NCBI RefSeq assembly: GCF_900182605.1 | Contig: NZ_FXTB01000001.1 | Span: forward strand, 1,182,083 to 1,246,082 | Length of the DNA: 64,000 bases | Origin: Saccharicrinis carchari | GTDB taxonomy: Bacteria; Bacteroidota; Bacteroidia; Bacteroidales; Marinilabiliaceae | Direction: 5' to 3' | Shown here: one piece after another, positions 17,809 to 26,826 of the stretch | Layout: every line of letters begins with the position of its first letter | Numbering within the stretch: the first letter of the stretch is position 1 | The notes under the pieces: generated by a model | Databases searched by the model: none | Seen by the model: the letters and a program-made list of their open reading frames with translations, nothing else | Told to the model about the DNA's origin: nothing | Made by a program: the position numbers and the translations under genes

Positions 17809-18177
17809 GGTTGTAATATTTATATTATAGAATGTAGCAGCTACCTAAACCGCTTTAAACTAAACAATTAAGGCAATGATGCTGTAAACAACAACAAATA
17901 TAACGAAAGGCATTTTATAAACTAAGCTTTTGCGTTGGAAATAACAAAACATAAAAATTTGTAAAAAGCTATTACTATCCGTAGAATTTGTTTTTTACAC
18001 TGAGCCTAAGCTAACCGGCATGTTGGATTATGCAAGCATGAGTGAGAGATGCACTTGTTCCGATTAAAAAAGGTAAAACTTTCGCACATTTCTTACACCT
18101 AAAGTATGCGATTAATATACACATATCCCTTATGTCAGTGTTTTTTTAGATACACTAAATAGGTTTTATCTATTGTC
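17809..18177. other. Intergenic region upstream of the efflux operon
   Basis: No gene is seen in these 369 bp. A perfect TATATTTG -7 box on the minus strand (complement of 17895-17902) would give a leader of about 80 nt for the efflux operon, but no -33 TTG is found at the right spacing. Confidence 0.4.
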
Positions 18178-18789
18178 TTAACTCAAAAAAGTTACCATGG
18201 TTACAATAATAGTCCATATGCTTACTCCATTGATAAAAAGCAATTCAGATGCACCGTTGATACCGCTTTTAAGCATGGTATAGGCAACAGAAAGTATGGT
18301 AATGCCAATAATAGACATGCCTAAAATGCCCAGGAATTTTATTTCGGTAATAATAGCCACTTGAAAAGTAATAATGAGAGCCGGCAGCGTTAAAAACACC
18401 ACAACGGCCAGCACATTGTGCATAAACCTTTGCAATGCGGGCGCCAGACTTTTAAGACTGTAGGGCTTAAGGTTATGCGGCACAAACGCCAACAACGCCA
18501 GGGAGGCAAAACCCAAATCAATATATCTCATCAGGCGCTCATACTGACCCAAATTATAGTACTTTGTGAGCAGCCAGAAAAAAGCATAGGTTAGGATGGC
18601 CGTAGCAAACAGTAACCATTTATAACCCTTAACAAACTTATCGCCATACAGGGTTTTGTTGCTAAAAAAACTGAGTGTATGTTTTTCTAAGTCGAAGCTT
18701 ACATGCGCCAAAGCCTTATGAATTGAATAGGGCAATAAGCCCGCATAAACAAATCCGATAAGTAATATCCCGAGTTTTATCCAAATCAT
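18178..18789 (-). CDS. Multi-pass membrane protein of unknown function
   Basis: A 203-residue protein with about six hydrophobic segments (roughly 5-22, 58-75, 88-102, 122-144, 148-168 and 182-201) and short, mildly basic loops. The pattern is loosely like the DUF998 group of small membrane proteins, but I cannot assign it with confidence. It has no neighbour on its strand within 300 bp on either side, and is divergent from the XpaC-TelA-flotillin operon, 189 bp away. A role in the membrane is all that can be inferred. Confidence 0.7.
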   Translation of the reverse strand: MIWIKLGILLIGFVYAGLLPYSIHKALAHVSFDLEKHTLSFFSNKTLYGDKFVKGYKWLLFATAILTYAFFWLLTKYYNLGQYERLMRYIDLGFASLALLAFVPHNLKPYSLKSLAPALQRFMHNVLAVVVFLTLPALIITFQVAIITEIKFLGILGMSIIGITILSVAYTMLKSGINGASELLFINGVSIWTIIVTMVTFLS

Positions 18790-18926
18790 ACTGAATTAAA
18801 TAGCAATAGTTAATATTTGATTTTTAACGGATGCCAAGTGCATCAAGTTGGGGACTTGGTGCGTTGCGTTTGCATATTGTGTAATTGAGGTTTCAATATT
18901 ACTAAATAATTCCTACATTAGCAGAG

Positions 18927-18954
18927 GCCATAATTATAATAGAATAATTATGGC
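18927..18954. promoter_or_regulatory. Perfect 11-bp inverted repeat upstream of the XpaC-TelA operon
   Basis: Arms GCCATAATTAT (18927-18937) and ATAATTATGGC (18944-18954) with a 6-nt spacer end 24 bp before the first start codon of the operon. It is most likely an operator, or an RNA hairpin in the leader. Confidence 0.55.
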
Positions 18955-18978
18955 GCATCTATTATTTAAAAAACCTAT

Positions 18979-19605
18979 ATGCCTCCAAACCAAAACAAAC
19001 TAAAACAGAAATATGACAAAGGACAAATATCAGGCATATTATCCATCCTGTCGTTTGTTTTGCTTTTCTTTTTTTTCAAGCTGCCCATCTTTGTTTCTGC
19101 CATTGCCGGTGCCGGTATCTTTTTTACACTTTACACTTTACTGGGGAATAAAGATTTGCATACCAACAAAACAAAAAACAATGCCAGGGAGTCGCGAAAA
19201 TCTAAACTGATTGAATTGGCCAGAACAAAACTGGAAGAAATAGAAGCCGGCGCATTAAAACTGAATAAAATAGAGGTTCAGCAAAAAATAAGGCACATCT
19301 GTGCCCTTGGCTACAAAATATTGGACGAAATTAAACAGCGGCCCAACTCCATTAAAATATCCAGGCAATTTTTAAACTATTACATCGATGCAACCGGCAC
19401 CATCGTTTCAAAATATGCGGCGCTGCAGAACAACAAAGCCTACGTGCCCGCCGCAGAAATATCGCTGAACAAAGCCGAAAAAGTGCTGGGCACAGTGGAG
19501 TCGGCCTTTGAAAAACAACTCGAAAGACTGTACAACAACGATGTGATGGATCTGGACGTTGAACTAAATGTATTGGCAAAAACTATAAAATCGGAGGGAT
19601 TATAA
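18979..19605 (+). CDS. XpaC-like (5-bromo-4-chloroindolyl phosphate hydrolysis) family membrane protein
   Basis: A 208-residue protein with a short basic N-terminus, two closely spaced membrane segments (about 20-36 and 39-57) and a long helical cytoplasmic domain (about 70-205) rich in Glu, Lys and Leu. This arrangement is that of the XpaC family, whose name comes from a Bacillus phenotype and whose biochemical activity is unclear. XpaC genes are often next to telA, as here, where the telA ATG follows the stop codon by two bases. It probably anchors or recruits TelA at the membrane (inference). Confidence 0.78.
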   Translation: MPPNQNKLKQKYDKGQISGILSILSFVLLFFFFKLPIFVSAIAGAGIFFTLYTLLGNKDLHTNKTKNNARESRKSKLIELARTKLEEIEAGALKLNKIEVQQKIRHICALGYKILDEIKQRPNSIKISRQFLNYYIDATGTIVSKYAALQNNKAYVPAAEISLNKAEKVLGTVESAFEKQLERLYNNDVMDLDVELNVLAKTIKSEGL

Positions 19606-19607
19606 CT

Positions 19608-20696
19608 ATGGACGCACCAAATAACACTCAAAACAATGTACCGCAGCTTATCGACATAAATAAGCTAACGCCACAGGCAAAAGAACAGGCGCAGCAACTT
19701 GCCGTAAATGTCGATATTAAGGATTCGCAATCAATACTTCAATATGGCGTGCAAGCGCAAAGTAATATATCTGCATTTTCCGACACCATTCTCACGCAGG
19801 TAAAAACCAAGGATGCCGGATACATCGGCGATAGCCTGATGAATTTAGGTCAAAGTGTGCGCGAATTAAAGATAGATAAAATTGGCGGGGGCGGCTTTTT
19901 TTCCCGGGTGCCATTGTTGGGTAATTTTGTAAACTCGGTCAAGCGATTTATCAACCGCTACGAAAAAGTGAGCACCCAAATTGAACGCATTGTCGATGAG
20001 CTTGATAAAGCCAGGATGCAGCTGATAAAAGACATTACCATGCTCGATACCCTATACCAAAAGAACCATGAGTACCTGGCTGACCTGGATTTGTATATTG
20101 CGGCAGGCCAGCTGAAACTGAACCGCGTTTATGCCGAAGAACTCCCTGAAATAGAAAAGACAGTAGCGGCCACAGCCGATCCGGCAGACGCCCAAAAACT
20201 ACACGATTACAAACAGATGGTTCACCGCTTCGAGAAAAAACTGCACGACCTGAAACTGAGCCGCACCATCTCTATTCAAACAGCCCCACAAATACGGCTG
20301 ATACAGAACAACGACCAACTACTGGTTGAAAAAATACAGAGCAGCATACTCAACACCATTCCCTTGTGGAAAAACCAGGTGGTAATCGCCATCAGTATTT
20401 TTAGGCAGAACAAAGCACTGGCGCTGCAAAAGGAGATTACAAAGACCACCAACGAGCTGCTCACAAAAAATTCGGAGATGCTCAAAGCCGGATCCATTGA
20501 AACGGCCAAAGAAAACGAACGGGGCATTGTTGAAATAGAGACCTTGAAAAAGGTGAACAACGACCTTATAACCACCATTGAAGAAACACTGGCCATACAA
20601 AAAGAAGGCAAGGTAAAACGCGCCGAGGCAGAAGTTGAGCTGGTTAAGCTGGAAAATGAACTAAAAACCAAACTCAACGCAGTTAAAAACGCTTAA
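19608..20696 (+). CDS. telA: Toxic anion resistance protein, TelA family
   Basis: A 362-residue, almost entirely helical cytoplasmic protein. Family features are the FFSRVPLLGNFVNSVKRF segment (about 102-119) after a GGGG stretch, a helical body with IERIVDELDKARMQLIKDI, and the C-terminal long helices ending in acidic/basic coiled coil. TelA was described in tellurite resistance and is widely linked to envelope stress and antimicrobial tolerance; its mechanism is unknown. Second gene of the operon, overlapping neither neighbour, 37 bp before the NfeD-like gene. Confidence 0.9.
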   Translation: MDAPNNTQNNVPQLIDINKLTPQAKEQAQQLAVNVDIKDSQSILQYGVQAQSNISAFSDTILTQVKTKDAGYIGDSLMNLGQSVRELKIDKIGGGGFFSRVPLLGNFVNSVKRFINRYEKVSTQIERIVDELDKARMQLIKDITMLDTLYQKNHEYLADLDLYIAAGQLKLNRVYAEELPEIEKTVAATADPADAQKLHDYKQMVHRFEKKLHDLKLSRTISIQTAPQIRLIQNNDQLLVEKIQSSILNTIPLWKNQVVIAISIFRQNKALALQKEITKTTNELLTKNSEMLKAGSIETAKENERGIVEIETLKKVNNDLITTIEETLAIQKEGKVKRAEAEVELVKLENELKTKLNAVKNA

Positions 20697-20733
20697 CCAT
20701 ACAAAACAATAACCCAATAAACAAACCAAACAA

Positions 20734-21417
20734 ATGGACCGACTTCTTTACCTTTACATTGCCACCGGCGTATTTGGCATAGGCGTAATACTCGTTGATT
20801 TTTTTACAAATGCCATATCCTCTTTCCAGGCCGATGGCGGTGATGGGGATGGCGCCGATGACGGCGATGATGGAGATGATGGCGACGACACCGAGGGCGA
20901 CCACGATACGCGCATCTCCGATGTGCTGCATACCTCGGGCAGAGCCCAGGACATGGAGCTATCCGAACACGAAGATGGATCGTACATCGTAGATTATAAA
21001 AAGCATAAATCGAGTATTATCCTTGAGTTTATCAGCTGGCTGCGCACACTGGTCTATTTTGCTGCCGGGTTCGGCATTATCGGAACCTTTGCCATCCTGA
21101 CCGGCGAAAGCCGTATATCCAGCCTGTTGTGGAGCATCCCCGTAGGAATAGTCACCGTACTTATCTTCAAAATTTTCAAGCATATCCAAAACAAAAAGCT
21201 CGACTCCAGCTTTAGGGAGCGCGAACTCCTGAATTTACCCGGCGAGGCACTCCTGCCTATCACCGGTTCATCCATGGGCAAAGTGCGTATTACCTTCGGT
21301 TCGGTAACATTGGAGCGCTATGCCAAGCTGGCCTCTGCGGACTCCCCCGTGAAAAAGGGCGATAAAGTGGTGATTTGCAATGTGGACAAGGATGTGGTTT
21401 ATATCCAAAAACAATAG
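20734..21417 (+). CDS. NfeD-like membrane protein with an Asp/Gly-rich loop
   Basis: A 227-residue protein. One membrane segment near the N-terminus (about 5-25) is followed by a striking Asp/Gly tract (33-59, with repeated GDD units). Two further membrane segments (about 105-120 and 128-145) and a C-terminal OB-fold-like domain (about 160-227, containing GxVRITFGS and KKGDKVVICNVDKDVVYI) follow. NfeD proteins partner SPFH/flotillin proteins, and two of these are encoded directly downstream. The Asp/Gly tract could bind divalent cations; its side of the membrane is uncertain. Compared with YqiJ-like relatives the overall layout is typical, but the acidic loop is not. Confidence 0.78.
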   Translation: MDRLLYLYIATGVFGIGVILVDFFTNAISSFQADGGDGDGADDGDDGDDGDDTEGDHDTRISDVLHTSGRAQDMELSEHEDGSYIVDYKKHKSSIILEFISWLRTLVYFAAGFGIIGTFAILTGESRISSLLWSIPVGIVTVLIFKIFKHIQNKKLDSSFRERELLNLPGEALLPITGSSMGKVRITFGSVTLERYAKLASADSPVKKGDKVVICNVDKDVVYIQKQ

Positions 21418-21429
21418 TGTTAGACTAAA

Positions 21430-21447
21430 AAGTATCAAGTATCAAGA
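21430..21447. repeat. Short AAGTATC heptad repeat
   Basis: Two perfect units and a partial third follow the NfeD-like stop codon by 12 bp. The same unit makes the longer block at 60151-60206. Confidence 0.7.
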
Positions 21448-21628
21448 TTTTAGCGTTAAGACATAAGTTATCAACAGACAGAACATTAAAGCCTACCGAA
21501 TTGAATTTGAGAGGAATTTCTGTTTTTCTTACGAAACATCTAATTGAAAAAAATACTTGTATCATTTACCCAACACCAATCATTATTATTCATTCATCAA
21601 TATTCATTCATTACTAAACAAAAACCTT

Positions 21629-22966
21629 ATGGAAGATTTTTTTAGTGCGGCCTCAGGAGGTCTCTTTGAAGGAATTCTGGCAGTAATCTCTTTTTTCATT
21701 CTGCTGGCCATCCTCAAAGCATTTATCAAAGTGGCCCCGCCCGATAAGCTACTGGTTATCACCGGGCGAAAAAGGAAGGAGAACGACAAGACTTTTGGTT
21801 TTAGCGTTGAGCGCGGCAGAAGCAGTGTTATCCCTTATTTTCAGAGCGATCAGCACCTCGATTTAAGGGTGCTCCCCATCAATGTGCAGGTGGATGGCGT
21901 CAACTCGGCCAACGGCATTACCGTGGGCGCCGATGCCACGGCCTGTGTCTGCATCGACGACGACAACACAGCCATGCTGTACTCCGCGGTGGAAAGGCTT
22001 ATGGGGAAAGACATCGACGAGCTGCAGGAACAAGTGAGGCAAACCCTAATAGGAAACTTTAGGGGCGCATTGAACAAGGCCACGCCTTTGGAAGCCATAG
22101 GCATGCAGGAGAGCTTGCACAGCGACGAATCCGCGGACGAGGAAGAGAGCGCGAGCGATGGCGACAGAGCCCAATTCCGGAATGCCCTTTTGGTAGATAT
22201 AAACAGCGATTTGGCCAGCTTTGGAATGAAGGTGGTATCCGTGTCGTTGCAAAAGATTTGGGACAGCTCAAACTATATCGGCAACCTTGCCCAGAAAACA
22301 CTGGCCGAAAAACGCCAGGAAGTAGAAATTGAAGAGGCCAGGTTACGGGCCATTGCCGAGAAATCGGAATCGGATGCCAATCGCAGGGTAGAACTGGCCA
22401 AAGCCAAGGCCGACGAACAGATTATCAATTCGCGCGAGAAGTTGGAATTGTACAAGCGCGAGAGCGAAGCTACTATTACCCAAGCCCAGTTCGAAGCGCA
22501 AAACAAAATTGAAGCGGCCCGTAACAAAGGACTAAAGCGTATTGAGGAACTGAACACCGAACTGAACAAACTGAAAAACGAAACCGACATTATCATCAAA
22601 GAGACTGCCCAAAATAAGGCGGCCGACATATTGAGCCAGGGCGACAAGGAATCGGTGATAATAATTGAAAATGCAAAAAATAGTATTTTGAGTAAAAAGA
22701 TGGAGGTAATAACCCAAGCCAAAGAGATAGGCTCCTCGGTACTGTTCCTGCAACAACAACTCCCCCACCTTTACGATGCCTTTAAAAAGTACTCCTCCGA
22801 AATATCCGTGGATTCGTTTGTGCTCATGGACAAAGACAAAGGATTTAGCAGCGCCGTAAACAGGGGACCCGAATCGTTTGTGGGCTTCCTGGGCGAATTT
22901 GAGAAAGTGACCGGTATTGCCGTAAAAGATTTTTTTGCAACTAAAAAACAGGAGGCTTTAAAATGA
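21629..22966 (+). CDS. Flotillin-like SPFH protein 1
   Basis: Taken from the ATG at 21629 (MEDFFSAASGG) the protein has 445 residues; a 24-codon longer frame adds an unlikely Tyr/Asn-rich stretch. One membrane segment (about 12-33) precedes the SPFH/Band-7 domain (about 38-215). A long coiled coil with Glu/Ala-rich heptads (about 220-390) and a C-terminal oligomerisation region complete it. An acidic insertion (161-180, ESADEEESASDGD) interrupts the SPFH domain and is absent from the partner protein. Flotillins form ring-like cages organising membrane microdomains. The stop codon overlaps the next start by 4 bp (ATGA). Confidence 0.87.
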   Translation: MEDFFSAASGGLFEGILAVISFFILLAILKAFIKVAPPDKLLVITGRKRKENDKTFGFSVERGRSSVIPYFQSDQHLDLRVLPINVQVDGVNSANGITVGADATACVCIDDDNTAMLYSAVERLMGKDIDELQEQVRQTLIGNFRGALNKATPLEAIGMQESLHSDESADEEESASDGDRAQFRNALLVDINSDLASFGMKVVSVSLQKIWDSSNYIGNLAQKTLAEKRQEVEIEEARLRAIAEKSESDANRRVELAKAKADEQIINSREKLELYKRESEATITQAQFEAQNKIEAARNKGLKRIEELNTELNKLKNETDIIIKETAQNKAADILSQGDKESVIIIENAKNSILSKKMEVITQAKEIGSSVLFLQQQLPHLYDAFKKYSSEISVDSFVLMDKDKGFSSAVNRGPESFVGFLGEFEKVTGIAVKDFFATKKQEALK

Positions 22967-24234
22967 TTGTATTTGTAAGTGTATTTTTAGGATTGATAAT
23001 ACTCACCCTTTTGGTGCAGGTTATCTCCAACATGCGTATTGTGGGTGGTAACGAATTGGGCATCATATCGGGTGTGGCCGGCAAAAAAGGTTTTCAGATG
23101 ATAAGCGGGGGCAGGATTTTTACTATTCCGCTGCTGCACCGTTTTGCCAAAATGGACCTGACCCCCCACACCATTGAGGTGGTGGTTGATTCGGCCATAG
23201 CCGAGGGCGTGGTGCCACTCAACGTTAAAGCCACCGTTAGTTTTGCCATTGCCTCCAACCAGGCGGGGCGCAGCCTGGCGGCCATCCGCATACTGCACAT
23301 GGTGGAACGCGAAGATGAACTGAAACAGCTGGCCAGCAACATCATTGAAGGCCACCTGCGCGATTCCATCGCCACCATGACCCCTATCCAGGTGATGCAG
23401 GACAAGGATACCCTGGTGGCCAAAATGATTAACGTGTGTAAAAGCGACCTGGAGAACATAGGCCTGGAAATTACCACCATGAACATTGCCGATGTAGACG
23501 ACCACCGGCTGGCAGGGGTTGAGGAACCCGATTTGTACATCGCCCTGCTTAAACGCGTGCAAACGGTAAACGCCGAAACGAAAGCCCGCAAAGCCATTGC
23601 CGAATCCAGAGCCAATGCCGTGGAACAGGAAGAAGCCCGCAAAGCAGAAGTAGGGGTGCGAAATATCGAGAACCAATACGATCAGTTGGTGGCCGAAACC
23701 AAGGTGCGCATCATGAAGGAGAAGCAATTGGAGAAAGTGGGTATAGAGAAGGTGTTTCAGGACATGAAGGCACAAGAAGCTGTACTCCTTTCGGAAATTG
23801 AGGCCGAGCGTCAAAAACTTGAAATGCTGAGCCATAAGTATGAGGCCGAGATAGTGACCCCCGCACTGGCACAAAAAGAACAGATGATATTGCAGGCCAA
23901 GCAACAAACATTCTCGTTCCTGGGTAAAGCCGAGGGCGAAATTGAAGAACTCAAAGAGACCATCGATATTGTGAGTAAAAACCCGGAATCGGGCAATACC
24001 ATTTATCTGATCGAGAACTTTGAAAGTTTGATTCGTCCTTTTGCCGAAACACTGAATTATTTCCCGGCGAAAAACATATCCGTCATCACAGGCATCGAAG
24101 GCAAGCATGAGCCCATATCGGCCATACACCCCAATGCCATAGAGGAGATGAAGAACAATCTTATAAATAGCGCTACCGCAGGAGCTGTAAGTTCAAACAA
24201 AGTATCCAGCCCACCGTCAGATATTGAGAACTAA
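22963..24234 (+). CDS. Flotillin-like SPFH protein 2
   Basis: A 423-residue paralogue of the preceding protein: an N-terminal membrane segment (about 1-20), an SPFH domain (about 24-200, with GKKGFQMISGGRIFTIPLL), a coiled coil (about 205-330) rich in KAIAESRA and EAE motifs, and a variable C-terminal tail. It lacks the acidic insertion of protein 1. The 4-bp ATGA overlap implies translational coupling and probably a hetero-oligomer of both proteins. Last gene of the five-gene operon, closed by the terminator at 24264. Confidence 0.88.
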   Translation: MIVFVSVFLGLIILTLLVQVISNMRIVGGNELGIISGVAGKKGFQMISGGRIFTIPLLHRFAKMDLTPHTIEVVVDSAIAEGVVPLNVKATVSFAIASNQAGRSLAAIRILHMVEREDELKQLASNIIEGHLRDSIATMTPIQVMQDKDTLVAKMINVCKSDLENIGLEITTMNIADVDDHRLAGVEEPDLYIALLKRVQTVNAETKARKAIAESRANAVEQEEARKAEVGVRNIENQYDQLVAETKVRIMKEKQLEKVGIEKVFQDMKAQEAVLLSEIEAERQKLEMLSHKYEAEIVTPALAQKEQMILQAKQQTFSFLGKAEGEIEELKETIDIVSKNPESGNTIYLIENFESLIRPFAETLNYFPAKNISVITGIEGKHEPISAIHPNAIEEMKNNLINSATAGAVSSNKVSSPPSDIEN

Positions 24235-24263
24235 GCATACCGCAAAAAACTTCATCTAATCAT

Positions 24264-24298
24264 AAGAGCCGTTCATTTTTTTTGAACGGCTTTTTTTT
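24264..24298 (+). terminator. Terminator of the flotillin operon
   Basis: A 9-bp stem (24267-24275 with 24283-24291) with a T-only loop and an eight-T tail, 30 bp after the last stop codon. Confidence 0.9.
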
Positions 24299-24468
24299 AC
24301 ACATTATTCCTTTAATTTACACAATAGAACAAAACAGGCAATACTTTTAAAGAAGTTTTTTATAGTATAACAAGCTTTCAATCGGCTACTTGTATACAGT
24401 TAACCAATTCAGTGTACAATTAGGCACAAAGCTTGTAATTTTAACTATCGAACCTAAAAACAAAAGAT

Positions 24469-25329
24469 ATGAAAACGCTATTAGCCATTATTAATGAACC
24501 AAAAGAGTCAAAGGGATTTATACGATATGTTGCCCAAATGGCAACTAACTTAAAGGTTAATGTACATGTTTTATATGCCTACTCACGAGTAGAATATCCA
24601 TTAAACGTTACCGCCAATAATATGGGTCAAGCTTCCCTGGAAATTCATAAAACCATGGAAGAATTTCTGGAAAACTCAAAAACAATTTTGCAACGCTATA
24701 TGAACGAGCTAAGTGCTGAAGTCTCTAACAACGTATTTACCGGCATCACCGTTGAAATAGGAGGCACCGAAGTAAGTGCCGAAAAAGTAATAAACGACAA
24801 AAATATAGAAATGGCCGTTATCGAAAGTCGTGCGGAGGCAAGCTTCTGGTCGCAAACAAGCAGCAACATGGACTTAATTAGGGAGCTGAAATGCCCGGTA
24901 TGGATTATCCCGAAAGGTGATGTTTATAGACCGATAAAAAATATTGTTTATGCCACTGATTATAACGAAGAAGATGTGAGCAACCTCTCAAAACTCATTC
25001 ACCTTTTCCCACACCTAATGCCTAACATAACCGCCTTACACATTACAGATAGCGGCGATTTTAACAACAGGATAAAAAAAGCGGGTTTTAAAGAGATGAT
25101 ACAGGAAAAACTACCTTATGCTAATCTTATTGTTAAAGCGATACACCGTGAAAACGACGATGATGTAGCTCAACTGCTGGCTGATTTTGCAGAAACAAAT
25201 CAGACCGATTTGGCTGTTGTGCTTAAACAAAATAAATCGTTTTTTGCACGTTTATTTAAGGAAAATCACACCAAAGAAATACTTGAAAAATCGGAAATCC
25301 CTGTGTTGGTGTTTCACGAAACGAAGTAA
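24469..25329 (+). CDS. Universal stress protein with tandem Usp domains
   Basis: A 286-residue cytoplasmic protein made of two Usp folds (about 1-145 and 155-284). Each starts with a hydrophobic beta strand (KTLLAIINEP; IKNIVYATDYNEED) and ends with a CPVWIIPKG- or IPVLVFHE-type strand, as in double-Usp proteins of Bacteroidota. The G-2x-G-9x-G(S/T) ATP-binding signature is not evident in either half, so it may not bind ATP. A small coiled-coil gene follows 20 bp later, probably in the same operon. Confidence 0.88.
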   Translation: MKTLLAIINEPKESKGFIRYVAQMATNLKVNVHVLYAYSRVEYPLNVTANNMGQASLEIHKTMEEFLENSKTILQRYMNELSAEVSNNVFTGITVEIGGTEVSAEKVINDKNIEMAVIESRAEASFWSQTSSNMDLIRELKCPVWIIPKGDVYRPIKNIVYATDYNEEDVSNLSKLIHLFPHLMPNITALHITDSGDFNNRIKKAGFKEMIQEKLPYANLIVKAIHRENDDDVAQLLADFAETNQTDLAVVLKQNKSFFARLFKENHTKEILEKSEIPVLVFHETK

Positions 25330-25349
25330 ACTATTTAAAAATCAATATC

Positions 25350-25670
25350 ATGGACAAGAATAAATTAATTGCCGAAACAAAACAAAGGATTGATGAAATC
25401 AATCGTAAGTTAAAAGAAATACAAGATGGCCTGAACGGGCAACACAACGATCCACTCCGCACAGTGGAAGAATCCACTTTAAAGGATCTGCATACACTGC
25501 GGGATGAACTGCAGGCGCAATATGTACGCTTATCATCGTCATCGGAAAAAATGGGACAGCGCGATTACGACCAGATGGAAAAAAATATCTACAACAGTTT
25601 ACAATCGTTTAACGACGCTTTTACCAATGCCGGCTCTATATTTACACGCAGATTTAAACGACCAGAATAA
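25350..25670 (+). CDS. Small coiled-coil protein of unknown function
   Basis: A 106-residue hydrophilic protein with two predicted helices (about 3-30 and 40-65) of heptad character and a basic tail (RRFKRPE). It has no signal peptide or membrane segment. The 20-bp distance from the universal stress protein gene suggests cotranscription and a stress-related role. I do not recognise the family. Confidence 0.7.
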   Translation: MDKNKLIAETKQRIDEINRKLKEIQDGLNGQHNDPLRTVEESTLKDLHTLRDELQAQYVRLSSSSEKMGQRDYDQMEKNIYNSLQSFNDAFTNAGSIFTRRFKRPE

Positions 25671-25726
25671 CCCAACACCGCACCTAAACATATTGGCAAC
25701 AGGATGATGGTTATCCCATCAATAAC

Positions 25727-25759
25727 AAACCGGTTCACAATCATTTTGAATCGGTTTTT
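25727..25759 (+). terminator. Terminator shared by convergent usp and mscS units
   Basis: Arms 25727-25737 and 25747-25757 pair with one mismatch or G-U and are followed by T on the plus strand. The hairpin overlaps the last codons of the MscS gene. Confidence 0.6.
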
Positions 25760-26682
25760 GTGTGTTGCTGGTCGTGATTTTGTGCCATTATATCGGCCAA
25801 AGATTTCCCTCCTTTTATGCCAAAATCGATGGTGCGAATAGGGAATGTAATGGTGATATCGTTTTCGTCAAAAGCCTTTTTTATATTCTTTATTCCTTGG
25901 CTCAAGGCAGCTAAATACTCCAGGAAATTATGTGGCGAATAAATTACCCAGTACCTAACGGTAAAAACAATGGCACTATCCCCAAACTCCTTAAAATATA
26001 AATCTACCGGTTTTACTTTTTTCAAATTCGATAACTTTTTTATTGCTGTCAAGGCCACCTCTTCTACCTTTTCCAGGTCGTCGCCGTACGAAACACCTAC
26101 ATCCAGATCTACTCTGCGTTCCCCATTGATGCTATAATGTGTATATTTCTCCTGCACAATCAAACGATTCGGTATAATAACATCCTGCCCCTGAAAAGTT
26201 TTAACAGTGGTGGCACGTAAACCTATTTTCTTAACCGCCCCATGCGCATCCTGATATTTGATAATATCATTCATATTAATGGGACTTTTAATAGCCAGGT
26301 AAATACCTGCTATAAAGTTGGCCGCAATATCTTTAAAAGCAAAACCCAAGGCGAGTCCAACAATACCTAACCCGGCCAACAAAGAAGTTACGGTTTTATC
26401 CAGGTTTAATATACGCAGGGCAATAAAAAATCCAAAGGCAAAAACAACCATCACGGCCACCGTTGAAGTAAGCCTGTTGATGGCTTCGTTTTTGGTGATG
26501 CGACGCATAACTTTGTACACGAAACGGCGAATTAACTTTGCCACAAGTGCCGTTGCTAACATTACCAAAGTAGCTACAACAAAGTTGGGCAGCATGGAAA
26601 CAAAGGTGTCTACCCAGCTTTTAACTTTATCTATCACCAAATCAACACTTACCTGAAAATTACTCGTTATTTCATCAAACAT
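25741..26682 (-). CDS. Small-conductance mechanosensitive channel, MscS family
   Basis: A 313-residue membrane protein that opens under membrane tension to release solutes on hypo-osmotic shock. Three N-terminal membrane segments (about 30-50, 70-92 and 98-122) include the pore helix GLGIVGLALGFAFKDIAANFIAGI, with the alternating Ala/Gly pattern of MscS TM3. The beta domain (about 135-185, with PNRLIVQEKYTHYS) and the alpha/beta C-terminal domain follow. A charged His/Gln tail closes it. It stands alone on its strand, and is plausible company for the Usp, K+ uptake and flotillin genes nearby. Confidence 0.92.
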   Translation of the reverse strand: MFDEITSNFQVSVDLVIDKVKSWVDTFVSMLPNFVVATLVMLATALVAKLIRRFVYKVMRRITKNEAINRLTSTVAVMVVFAFGFFIALRILNLDKTVTSLLAGLGIVGLALGFAFKDIAANFIAGIYLAIKSPINMNDIIKYQDAHGAVKKIGLRATTVKTFQGQDVIIPNRLIVQEKYTHYSINGERRVDLDVGVSYGDDLEKVEEVALTAIKKLSNLKKVKPVDLYFKEFGDSAIVFTVRYWVIYSPHNFLEYLAALSQGIKNIKKAFDENDITITFPIRTIDFGIKGGKSLADIMAQNHDQQHTKTDSK

Positions 26683-26826
26683 AGGCCTCTATATTTCGTT
26701 TTTGAATTCACACTTTTTAGTTTGGGTACTCCTGGGTTCGACTAATCACGCACAGCACCATCACAAATGTAAAAACTTAAACATTCCTCTTTTCCGTTGC
26801 TCAATTTACTGAAATATTATCTCAAG

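Noticed and set aside
22987-24129. 380-codon minus-strand ORF opposite the second flotillin gene
   Set aside because: It is exactly antisense to a well-supported SPFH gene, rich in His, Gln, Gly and Phe as expected of a shadow frame of Glu/Ala/Lys codons, and shows no domain.
24370-24436. Inverted repeat ACAAGCTTT...AAAGCTTGT upstream of the universal stress protein gene
   Set aside because: Arms are 9 bp, 49 bp apart and built around HindIII-like AAGCTT words; may be chance in AT-rich DNA and no box lies at a matching position.
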